Assembly (NCBI GenBank): GCA_018623495.1
Contig: JAAZVP010000012.1
Span: 1-58,641, forward strand
DNA: 58,641 nucleotides
Source of the DNA: Halothiobacillus sp.
GTDB lineage: Bacteria; Pseudomonadota; Gammaproteobacteria; JAAZVP01
Reading direction: 5' to 3'
The notes beneath the pieces are model-generated. The model had not been told where the DNA came from, made no database searches, and saw only the letters and a program-made list of their open reading frames with translations. The stretch's first letter is position 1; each line of letters starts with the position of its first letter. This document shows, one piece after another, positions 1 to 9,810 of the stretch. Position numbers and translations under genes: made by a program.

Positions 1-70
1 CCTACGGGCTGCCCTTTTCGACTGGGTCTCGACGTGACCGTTACACCCGGCTCGGGGTGAGTCAAGGCAT

Positions 71-106
71 CCGACGCGATTCGCGTTGCTTACCGCGTCC
101 CGCGGG
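71..106. repeat. Dispersed intergenic repeat, copy A
   Basis: This segment resembles 136-171 over its whole length (GCG-TTCGC-TTGCT-ACCGCGTCC-CGGG pattern). The eight bases at 1-8 (CCTACGGG) match the last eight bases of the copy at 136-171, so a third copy probably ends at the left window edge. The units contain short palindromes such as ATGCG-GTT-CGCAT. They look like the small intergenic repeats common in high-GC gammaproteobacteria. The rest of 1-358 shows no convincing gene. Confidence 0.5.
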
Positions 107-135
107 GGTGATGCGCGGCCGCCGTCGTTGGGTAT

Positions 136-171
136 TCGATGCGGTTCGCATCGCTCACCGCATCCTACGGG
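136..171. repeat. Dispersed intergenic repeat, copy B
   Basis: This is the second, cleaner copy of the repeat seen at 71-106. It begins TTCGATGCGGTTCGCATCGC and ends CCTACGGG. Part of it can fold as a hairpin with the arms ATGCG and CGCAT. It lies about 190 bases upstream of the first gene and no coding function is proposed for it. Confidence 0.5.
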
Positions 172-358
172 CTTCCGGTAGGTCGAGCGGTTGAGCGTGG
201 CGCGGCTCGTGGCAGACTGGAGCCTTCCGTCTGCACGAGCCCGTGGGCGCCCCGGCTGCCCAGGGTGTGTGCGGCGTGACGATCGGCGCCGTCTTCCACC
301 CGAGACCGGGGCGGGCGGCGTTGCGGGAAACCCGGCAATCCGGCGAGGGAGTCGTTCG

Positions 359-859
359 ATGATCAACACCGACCTGCCCGAGGGCTACCAGGCCGATGCG
401 GCGCTCGAGGCACTGCTCTACGTGGCCGAGAAGCGACCGGGCACGGACTACCCGGCGCTGTTCCGGATCGTGTTCCTGGCCGACGTGACCCACCTGCGCC
501 AGTTCGGCACCCAGATGCACCGGGAGCAGTACATCGCCTTCCAGGGCGATCCCGTGGCCAGCGGGCTGCTGACGCTGGTGACCGAGGCGGGCCTGGGCGG
601 CGGCGAAACCGATGCCTTCCGTGTCACCGCCGGCAACGTCATCGAGCCGCGCCGTGGTTTTGACGCCGCGAAGCTGGACGAGGCGGCGCGCGAATGCCTG
701 GATTTCGCCCTCCAGGCGGATATCGAGGACCGGGTCAGCGAGGTCCTGGAGGCCAACCCCGCCACCGGCATGGCCGAGTGCGAGCTGGTCTCCATGGGGG
801 CGATCCTGGAGAGCGTGAGCAACCGCGAACAGATCGAGCAGTTCCTGGAAGAAGGCTGA
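359..859 (+). CDS. Panacea/SocA-like (DUF4065-type) protein
   Basis: This 166-residue soluble protein matches the pattern of the Panacea (SocA-like, DUF4065) domain. It has an N-terminal segment ALEALLYVAEK, then FRIVFLADVTHLRQFG, then YIAFQGDPVASG, which corresponds to the family's conserved 'Y-A...GP-P.G' block. Panacea domains often act as antitoxins or protease adaptors beside varied toxins. Here the next gene downstream is a methyltransferase with no toxin-like look, and the upstream neighbour is outside the window. The start ATG at 359 has a good Shine-Dalgarno GAGGGAG. The frame stays open further upstream, but that part is arginine-rich and lacks a ribosome-binding site. The family assignment rests on motif memory only. 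Confidence 0.55.
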   Translation: MINTDLPEGYQADAALEALLYVAEKRPGTDYPALFRIVFLADVTHLRQFGTQMHREQYIAFQGDPVASGLLTLVTEAGLGGGETDAFRVTAGNVIEPRRGFDAAKLDEAARECLDFALQADIEDRVSEVLEANPATGMAECELVSMGAILESVSNREQIEQFLEEG

Positions 860-898
860 GCGACCGCCCGGGGGCGGGCGCCATGAAAGGGAAAGGCA

Positions 899-1660
899 GT
901 GGACGAGCAGACCCTCATCCGCCTGCTGGTGGACCTGCACCGGGACGGCGCGCGCCAGGGGCCCGGCAGCGCTGACGAGACCCGGCGGGCCCTCGACCTG
1001 GCGCGGCTCGATCGCGGTGCACGACTGCGGGTTGCCGACATCGGCTGCGGCACCGGGGCATCCACCCTGGTGCTGGCGGACCGCCTGCCGCGCGCCCGGA
1101 TCACCGCCGTGGACCGGTTTCCCGGGTTTCTCGAAATCCTGGCCGAGCGGGCGCACGCCGCCGGTGTTGCCCGGCGGATCGAGACCCGGGCCGAGTCGAT
1201 GGAATCGCTGTCCTTCGCGGCCGGGTCCCTGGACCTCGCCTGGTCCGAGGGGGCGATCTACAACATCGGCTTCGCCCGGGGGCTGGAGGCCTGGCGGCCC
1301 TTCCTGCGGCCGGGCGGCGTGCTCGCGGTCTCCGAGATCACCTGGCTGCGCCCCGGGCCGCCGGCGGAGATCCGCCGCCACTGGGAGGGGGAATACCCCG
1401 AGATCGCGACCGCGGCCGAGAAGGTCGCCATCCTCGAACGCGCCGGGTTCGATCTGCTGGGCTATTTCGTGCTCCCGCCGAGCAGCTGGATCGACAACTA
1501 CTACCGGCCCGCCGAAAAGCGCATGCCGGCCTTTCTCGAGCGCCACGCGGGGCGACCGGAGGCCGTGGAGATCGTCGAGATGGAACGCCGGGAGGCGGAG
1601 TTGTACCGGCGCTACCAGGACTGGTTCAGCTACGGGTTCTACGTCGCCCGGAGGCGGTGA
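899..1660 (+). CDS. Class I SAM-dependent methyltransferase
   Basis: This 253-residue protein has a Rossmann-fold methyltransferase core. Motif I reads VADIGCGTGAS (about residues 45-55), followed by an acidic post-I residue in ITAVDRFPG and by LRPGGVLAVSEITWL, typical of UbiE-like small-molecule methyltransferases. The substrate cannot be told from sequence. Translation probably starts at GTG 899, which has AAAGG upstream, 39 bases after the Panacea-like gene, so the two may be co-transcribed. The C-terminal third (tyrosine- and glutamate-rich, ending SYGFYVARRR) looks complete. Confidence 0.75.
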   Translation: MDEQTLIRLLVDLHRDGARQGPGSADETRRALDLARLDRGARLRVADIGCGTGASTLVLADRLPRARITAVDRFPGFLEILAERAHAAGVARRIETRAESMESLSFAAGSLDLAWSEGAIYNIGFARGLEAWRPFLRPGGVLAVSEITWLRPGPPAEIRRHWEGEYPEIATAAEKVAILERAGFDLLGYFVLPPSSWIDNYYRPAEKRMPAFLERHAGRPEAVEIVEMERREAELYRRYQDWFSYGFYVARRR

Positions 1661-2015
1661 TTCGCCCCGTTCGCGGTGGCCGTTGGCCGGCGGCAGGCCG
1701 GGGAGGACCGTCCCCGGAACCGGCTTGCCCTGATCGGGGCAGGCTCGGCGCGGCCTGTCGCGCAGACCCGCGCTCGGGCAAACGGGCCAGGCGCGGGCCG
1801 CCCCCGGGAGGGAAAAGGTGATATACTCCGCGCCTCGGTCTGACCAGTCCTGCCGATCCAATCCCCGACGGCCCGTCCCGCGACCGGCCGTCGACTCCGC
1901 GTTTTCCTTGCCGACTGGCGTGCGTTCCCTCCCGGGACCGTGTGACGGGAAACGCCACGCCAGACGAGACCCGCGCGTCCCGGTACGCCCCGCGTCTCCC
2001 AAGGAAAATCACGTT
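1661..2015 (+). promoter_or_regulatory. rhlE leader with extended -10 promoter
   Basis: This 355-base gap has no gene on either strand. At 1819-1827 it contains an extended -10 element, TG-A-TATACT, without a good -35. A start near 1834 would give the helicase mRNA an untranslated leader of about 180 bases. Long leaders are common for DEAD-box helicase genes, where they support cold or self-regulation. No specific element was recognised in this one. Confidence 0.4.
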
Positions 2016-3380
2016 ATGTTGTTCTCTGAACTGGGCCTCCGCCCGGAACTCCAGCGCGCCATCGAAGAGCGCGGCTACACCAAGCCCACCCCGATCCAGG
2101 CCCAGGCCATCCCCGCCGTGCTCTCCGGCGGCGACCTGCTGGCCGCGGCGCAGACCGGCACCGGCAAGACCGCCGGCTTCACCCTCCCGCTGCTCGAGCG
2201 GCTGATGGCGGCCCACCCGGAAGGTGGCCAGGAGGGTGGCAAGCGCCCCATCCGCGCGCTGATCCTCACCCCGACCCGCGAGCTGGCCGCCCAGGTCGAG
2301 CAGAGCGTGCTCGACTACGGCCACCACCTGCCGCTGAAATCGATGGTCATGTTCGGCGGCGTGGGCATCAACCCGCAGATCGAGAAGCTGAAGAAGGGCG
2401 TCGACATCCTCGTCGCCACACCGGGCCGCCTGCTCGACCACCACGGCCAGGGCACCGTCGACCTCTCGCAGGTCGAGGTCCTGGTGCTGGACGAAGCCGA
2501 CCGCATGCTCGACATGGGCTTCATCCACGACATCAGGAAGGTGCTGAAGATCATCCCCGAGAAGCGCCAGAACCTGCTGTTCTCGGCCACCTTCTCCGAC
2601 GAGATCCGCAAGCTGGCCAACAAGCTGCTCGACCGCCCGGCCGAGATCTCGGTCACGCCGCGCAACACCACCGTCGAGGCCGTCAGCCAGTCCGTCTACG
2701 AGGTCGACCGCGACAAGAAGCGCGAGCTGCTGGCGGAACTGTTGATCACCGAGGACTGGCAGCAGGTGCTGGTGTTCACCCGCACCAAGCACGGCGCCAA
2801 CCGCCTGGCCGAGTACCTCTCCAAGCGCGACATCCCGGCGATGGCCATCCACGGCAACAAGAGCCAGTCGGCCCGCACCCGCGCACTGGAATCGTTCAAG
2901 GACGGCTCCATCCGCGTGCTGGTGGCCACGGATATCGCCGCGCGCGGCATCGACATCGCCCAGCTGCCCTACGTGGTCAACTTCGAGCTGCCCAACGTTG
3001 CCGAGGACTACGTCCACCGCATCGGCCGCACCGGCCGGGCAGGCGAGTCCGGCGAGGCGATCTCGCTGGTCTGCGTCGACGAGCACAAGCTGCTGGCCGG
3101 CATCGAGCGCCTGACCAGGCAGAAGCTCACCCGCCACGTCGTGCCCGGCTTCGAGCCGGACCCGAACGCCAAGCCCGAGCCGATCCCCAACGGCCGCAAC
3201 AACGCCGGGGGCGGCAAGCGCCGTGGCGGTGGGGGCCGTCGCGGCGGGAAGGGCGGTTCGGGGGGTGGCCGCGGTCGCGGCGGCGGCCAGGGCCGTGGCC
3301 CCGGCGGTGGCGGTCGCCCGGGCGGTGGCCGTGGCAACGGGGCTCGTCGCGGCGGCGGGGGCCGCAGCGGTAACCGCTGA
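2016..3380 (+). CDS. rhlE: DEAD-box RNA helicase RhlE
   Basis: This is a 454-residue ATP-dependent RNA helicase of the RhlE group, acting in ribosome assembly or RNA turnover. Visible motifs in order are the Q-motif region ([13 protein letters not shown]), Walker [24 protein letters not shown], the motif V region [10 protein letters not shown] and HRIGRTGR. From about residue 395 the protein ends in a low-complexity tail of Gly-Gly-Arg repeats, typical of RhlE RNA-binding tails. The start ATG 2016 follows AAGGA. The frame is open upstream to 1818, but that stretch has no helicase homology. A strong terminator follows at 3439. Confidence 0.93.
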   Translation: MLFSELGLRPELQRAIEERGYTKPTPIQAQAIPAVLSGGDLLAAAQTGTGKTAGFTLPLLERLMAAHPEGGQEGGKRPIRALILTPTRELAAQVEQSVLDYGHHLPLKSMVMFGGVGINPQIEKLKKGVDILVATPGRLLDHHGQGTVDLSQVEVLVLDEADRMLDMGFIHDIRKVLKIIPEKRQNLLFSATFSDEIRKLANKLLDRPAEISVTPRNTTVEAVSQSVYEVDRDKKRELLAELLITEDWQQVLVFTRTKHGANRLAEYLSKRDIPAMAIHGNKSQSARTRALESFKDGSIRVLVATDIAARGIDIAQLPYVVNFELPNVAEDYVHRIGRTGRAGESGEAISLVCVDEHKLLAGIERLTRQKLTRHVVPGFEPDPNAKPEPIPNGRNNAGGGKRRGGGGRRGGKGGSGGGRGRGGGQGRGPGGGGRPGGGRGNGARRGGGGRSGNR

Positions 3381-3438
3381 ACCGCGACGGAAGGGGGCGG
3401 CGACGCGCGCCCCTCGGGCCGTGCTCGCCTTCCCCGGG

Positions 3439-3477
3439 AAAGGGTCCCGGATCGACATGATCCGGGACCCTTTTGTT
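3439..3477 (+). terminator. Rho-independent terminator of rhlE
   Basis: A perfect 15-bp stem (arms 3439-3453 and 3459-3473, loop GACAT) is followed by TGTTT. The T tract lies on the + side, so it ends rhlE transcription. The convergent katG gene reads into the same hairpin from the other side, without a T tract. Confidence 0.9.
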
Positions 3478-3503
3478 TGCCGGTGGGCTGGAGCAGGAGG
3501 CCG

Positions 3504-5868
<2,365 letters not shown>

Positions 5869-6390
5869 TCAGCCCGGGTTCGTTGTCGGCGTGCCGGGCA
5901 TGAAGATCAGGTCGGTGTCGCCGAAGTCGTGGCCCAGCTGGCTGACCAGGGTGGTGATCTGGCCGCGATGGTGGGTCTGGTGGTGGAAGAGGTGGAGCAG
6001 GATGTCCTCGGTGCGAAAACGCCGCGGTTGCCGGTCCACGGCGGAGACGTAGCGCACGATCCGGTCGAGGTCGGACGCTCCCTGCCCGGCCACCCAGTCG
6101 ATCAGGCGCCGGTCCTCCGCTTCGCGTTGTCGGCGCAGCTCGTCGAAATCCGCGTAGAGTTCCTGGTCGAGCGCGTCGATGGCGTACGGCTCGCCCACCA
6201 GGCGGCCCAGCCACAGCCGATCGACCAGCAGGAGGTGATTGAAGGTCCCGTGGATGGAGCGGAAGAAGGCCCCCAGGTCGCGCTTGCGGTCGTGGTCCGG
6301 GATCTGCGCGCAGACCGCGTAGAGCCGCTCGTTCATCCAGCGGTTGTAAGCGGCCAGCCGGTTGACGTGGTACAGGCGGCTTCCCTCCAT
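5869..6390 (-). CDS. DinB-family putative metal-dependent protein
   Basis: This 173-residue protein has the DinB/YfiT four-helix fold. The usual metal-binding histidines are seen in GTFNHLLLVDRLWL and in the HHQTHHRGQITTL motif near the C-terminus. DinB-fold proteins include thiol-dependent transferases and hydrolases, but the substrate of this one is unknown. The N-terminal helix (YHVNRLAAYNRWMNERLY) is typical of the family. It stops one base before the end of the aminotransferase gene upstream, so it is likely co-transcribed with it. Confidence 0.85.
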   Translation of the reverse strand: MEGSRLYHVNRLAAYNRWMNERLYAVCAQIPDHDRKRDLGAFFRSIHGTFNHLLLVDRLWLGRLVGEPYAIDALDQELYADFDELRRQREAEDRRLIDWVAGQGASDLDRIVRYVSAVDRQPRRFRTEDILLHLFHHQTHHRGQITTLVSQLGHDFGDTDLIFMPGTPTTNPG

Positions 6391-6391
6391 T

Positions 6392-7264
6392 TCATGCCCT
6401 CCCGGTCTCGGTCTCGACGAGTCGATGATAGGCCCCTTGAATCCGGCGGGTCAGCGGGCCGGGGCAGGCGGACAGGGCCCGCCCGTCCACGCGGCGGACG
6501 GGGATGAGCTCCGCGCCGGTGCCGCAGAGAAAGCCCTCGTCGGCGGTGTACAGGTCGAGCGGCGCGAGGGAACGCGGCTGTGCCGGTATCCCGGCCTTCT
6601 CGCAGAGTTCGAGCACGGCCTTCCGGGTGATCCCGTCGAGGGCACCGTCGGTCACCGGCGGGGTCAGCAGCCGGCCGCCGCGGGCAATGAAGACGTTCGC
6701 CGCCGTGGCCTCCGCGACCCGGCCCCGGGCATCGAGCAACACGGCCTCGTCGGCCCCGGCCTGGCGGGCCTCGATCTTTGCCAGGATGTTGTTGAGGTAG
6801 TTGAGGCTCTTGATCCGCGGGTCGAGGACGTCGGGCCCAGGGCGCCGGAGGTTGGCGGTGATCATCGCGATGCCCCGCTCGCGCCGGGCGTCGTCGGCCA
6901 GGCTCACCCGGTCGGCGATCATGAACAGGTTGGCGCGCTCGCAGCGCCCGGGGTCGAGGCCCAGGCTGCCGCTGCCGCGGGTGGCCACCAGGCGGATGTA
7001 GCCGTCCGGCGCGCCGAAGGCGTCGACGAGCTCGGCCACCGCCGTCTCCAGCGTCGCCCGGTCGTAGGGCAGGGCCAGGGCGATGGCCCGCGCGGAGTCC
7101 TCCAGGCGCTCCAGGTGGGGACCGAGGCGGAAAGGGCGGTGGTTGTAGAAGCGGATGCCCTCGAAGACCCCGTCGCCGTAGAGCAGGCCGTGGTCGGTGA
7201 GGGGCAGGGCCGCCTCGCCGGGAGCGGCGAGGCGGCCGTTGAGCCAGAAGACGGGCCGGGTCAT
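6392..7264 (-). CDS. Class IV PLP aminotransferase (branched-chain/D-amino acid type)
   Basis: This 290-residue pyridoxal-phosphate enzyme has the class IV aminotransferase fold. The N-terminus carries GLLYGDGVFEGIRFYN, the catalytic lysine lies in DPRIKSLNYLNNILAKIEA, and the cofactor-phosphate region is in ADEGFLCGTGAELIPV. This combination fits branched-chain (IlvE-like) better than 4-amino-4-deoxychorismate lyase, but D-amino acid aminotransferase cannot be excluded. Its ATG overlaps the stop of the EamA gene in an ATGA arrangement, implying translational coupling. A MocR-type regulator divergent from the pair probably controls it. Confidence 0.8.
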   Translation of the reverse strand: MTRPVFWLNGRLAAPGEAALPLTDHGLLYGDGVFEGIRFYNHRPFRLGPHLERLEDSARAIALALPYDRATLETAVAELVDAFGAPDGYIRLVATRGSGSLGLDPGRCERANLFMIADRVSLADDARRERGIAMITANLRRPGPDVLDPRIKSLNYLNNILAKIEARQAGADEAVLLDARGRVAEATAANVFIARGGRLLTPPVTDGALDGITRKAVLELCEKAGIPAQPRSLAPLDLYTADEGFLCGTGAELIPVRRVDGRALSACPGPLTRRIQGAYHRLVETETGRA

Positions 7265-8119
7265 GGGCGGTTCTCCTCGGGAATGAAGGTGGTCGCGCGG
7301 GCGAGGCAGACGGCCGGTACCACCAGGGCGGCATGCAGCCAGGGCGCGGTGGCCAGCGGCTCGCCCAGCAGGATGGTCGCCAGCAGCAACGTGCAAAAGG
7401 GTTGGAGGAGCTGGAGCTGGCTGGCCCGGGCCACGCCCCTTGCCAGTGCGTGGTACCAGAGCCAGAAGGCGGCGAACTGGCTGACCAGGGCCAGAAAGCC
7501 CAGCGCCCACCACGGCCCCGCGCTCCCCGGAAGGGAGACGCCCGCCCAGCTGTAGCCGAAGCCCAGGGTGATCACGGGGGCTGCGAGCATCAGGGCCCAG
7601 GCCATCACTTGCCAGCCGGCCGCCCTCGGCGTAGGCCACGGCCCCGGCCAGGGCAGCGGCGAAGAGTACCGGGTCCAATCGTGCGGGGCCGGCGGTCCAG
7701 GCGAAGTGGAGGACCACGGCACCGCCGGCAGTGGCCCAGGGCCAGAAGCCGGGAGGGGGCCACTCGTGGTTGCGCAGGCGGCTCCAGGCGGCGGTGGCCA
7801 GGGGCATCAGGGCGAGCGGGATGGCCGCGGGGGCCGCGGGACGGCCGTCCAGGGCGAAGGCGGTCAGGAAGGGGAAGCCGAATACCCCGCCGACGGCGAC
7901 CAGCAGCAGCGGCCCCCACTGGTGGCGCCGTGGCACCGGGGCTTCGGCCCGGGTAAGCAGGACGAAGCCCAGCGCGGCGGCCCCCAGCAGGCGGGCGCAG
8001 GTCAGTGGCAGTGGCTCGAATGCCTCCAGCGCCAGGCGTGTGAAGGGCACGGTGGCGGCGAAGGCGGTGACCGCCGCCAGTCCCGCGAGCAGGGCGTTTC
8101 GGTCCGTGGTTGTCGGCAT
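7261..8119 (-). pseudogene. EamA (DMT) transporter, frameshifted
   Basis: Together two reading frames encode a full-length 10-helix EamA-family exporter of about 289 residues. The N-terminal half starts at ATG 8119 (MPTTTDRNALLAGL, with GGGAGG upstream) and reaches YAEGGRLAS. The C-terminal half continues in another frame from about GWQVMAWALMLAAPV to the stop at 7261. The break lies near 7605-7620 on the short sequence GGCTGGC. In relatives a few residues usually separate these blocks, so a short out-of-frame deletion is more likely than a simple base slip. The C-terminal frame still ends in an ATGA overlap with the next gene. It may be a recent pseudogene or an assembly error. Confidence 0.8.
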
Positions 8120-8251
8120 GGCATTCCCTCCCTTGAGACCTTCAGCCTATCCGCGGGGACGCCGGGCAATACAGATCCAGAAAATGCCAAAGTCATGCAG
8201 TACAGTTGGGGTTTCGGCGGAACTGTCACGGTCTCCGGGGAGGGAATCTGT
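8120..8251. promoter_or_regulatory. Divergent eamA/mocR control region
   Basis: This 132-base region separates the divergent transporter and MocR-type regulator genes. It holds a direct repeat, AATACAG at 8168-8174 and AGTACAG at 8199-8205, 31 bases (about three helical turns) apart. MocR-family regulators often bind spaced direct repeats, so this is a candidate operator. The assignment is an inference. Confidence 0.35.
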
Positions 8252-9673
8252 ATGGGTCGGGAAGCAAGGCGCTACGAGCAGGTGGCCGAGCACATCCGCG
8301 ACCAGGTCCGTCGCGGTGTGCTGCGGCCGGGGGAGCGGCTGCCCTCGGTGCGGGAACTGGGCCGGCGGCTGGGGGTGAGCGTGTCCACGGTGGTGGAGGG
8401 CTACGGCCTGCTCCAGGACGAGCGGCTGATCGAGCCGCGGCCGCGGTCCGGTTTTTTCGTCCGGGCCCCGGCCCGTCGCCCGCCGGCCCCGTCCATGAGC
8501 CGGCCCGAGGCGTTCCCGGTGCCGGTGACCGTGAGCGAGCTGGCCCTGCAGGTCGTCCAGGCCGGCCGCTCCCCCGGGGTGATCCAGATGGGCACGGCCC
8601 TGCCGCGCACCGACTTCCCCGCGGTGGGCCAGCTGCACCGGATACTGGCCCGGCTCGCCCGCCGTCCCGACCCGCGGATGAGCGACTACGACATGCCGCC
8701 GGGCAATGCCGAGTTGCGCCGCCAGATCGCCCGGCGGGCGGTGGAGGCCGGGGTGGCCGTGGACCCCGACGAGGTGGTGGTGACCAACGGCTGCCAGGAG
8801 GCGCTGGTGCTCGCCCTGCGCGCCGTGACCCGGGCGGGGGACACGGTGGCGATCGAGTCGCCGGCGTTCTACGGCACGCTCCAGGCGATCGAGTCCCTGG
8901 GGCTGAAGGCCCTGGAGATCCCCACCGACCCCCGCCACGGCATCAGCCTTGACGCCCTGCGCCTGGCGCTGGAACAGTGGCCGCTGGCGGCGGTGATCCT
9001 CACGCCGAGTTTCAGCAACCCCCTGGGCTATTCCATGGCCGATGCCCGCAAGGGCGAGCTGGTGGCGTTGCTGGAGTCGGCCGGCGTGCCCCTGGTCGAG
9101 GACGACATCTACGGCGACCTCAACCACGCCGGCACCCGCCCGAAAGCGGCCAGGGCCTGGGACGAGACGGGCAACGTGCTGCTGTGCTCGTCGCTCTCCA
9201 AGACCCTCGACCCGGGCCTGCGCATCGGCTGGATCATGCCGGGTCGCTTCCGGGAAGCGGTGGTCCATCTCAAGCTGGTCAGCAGCATGGCCAGCCCCAC
9301 GCTGCCGGCCTTCGCCGCGGGGCGCTACCTGGAGTCCGGCGGTCACGATCGTCACCTGCGCCGGGCCCGGCGCGCCTACCGCGAGCGCCGCGATCGCTTC
9401 CTCGATCTCGCCCAGCGCCTGCTGCCCGAGGGCAGCCGGGTCACCGCCCCGGAGGGTGGCTTCATCGCCTGGGTGGAGCTGCCTCGTGGCACGGATGCCC
9501 TGGCGCTCTATCACCGGGCCATGCAGCGCGGCGTGAGCATCGCCCCGGGGCCGCTGTTCTCCCCCAGCGGCCGCTACGAGCGGTTCGTGCGCCTCAACTT
9601 CGGCCAGGTCGATCACGAGGCCATGGGGCGGGGGCTGGAGGTCATCCGGGCGCTGTTGAACGAGGGGTGCTGA
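8252..9673 (+). CDS. MocR-family (GntR-HTH plus aminotransferase) regulator
   Basis: This 473-residue transcription factor has a GntR winged helix at residues 1-75 (RRYEQVAEHIRDQVRRG, then LPSVRELGRRLGVSVSTVVEGYGLL). It is joined to a fold-type I aminotransferase domain used as an effector sensor. The PLP lysine is in SSLSKTLDPGLRIGWI, and VVTNGCQEAL and DDIYGDL are also recognisable. ATG 8252 has GGGAGGG upstream. By the usual logic of the family it regulates the divergent transporter and aminotransferase, perhaps in response to an amino acid or PLP. It is not clearly PdxR, since no pdxST genes are nearby. Confidence 0.88.
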   Translation: MGREARRYEQVAEHIRDQVRRGVLRPGERLPSVRELGRRLGVSVSTVVEGYGLLQDERLIEPRPRSGFFVRAPARRPPAPSMSRPEAFPVPVTVSELALQVVQAGRSPGVIQMGTALPRTDFPAVGQLHRILARLARRPDPRMSDYDMPPGNAELRRQIARRAVEAGVAVDPDEVVVTNGCQEALVLALRAVTRAGDTVAIESPAFYGTLQAIESLGLKALEIPTDPRHGISLDALRLALEQWPLAAVILTPSFSNPLGYSMADARKGELVALLESAGVPLVEDDIYGDLNHAGTRPKAARAWDETGNVLLCSSLSKTLDPGLRIGWIMPGRFREAVVHLKLVSSMASPTLPAFAAGRYLESGGHDRHLRRARRAYRERRDRFLDLAQRLLPEGSRVTAPEGGFIAWVELPRGTDALALYHRAMQRGVSIAPGPLFSPSGRYERFVRLNFGQVDHEAMGRGLEVIRALLNEGC

Positions 9674-9810
9674 AGTTCGCCCGCCCGGTGGCCGGGTCGG
9701 CGCGGATAGCTCGCGTTCTATGCCACCGATCCGGAACTCCGATTTCTCATCATCGGTCCTGCCCCGGAAACTGGCACCCGGTCCCATAAACCGCCGTGCG
9801 CGGATCCGTC

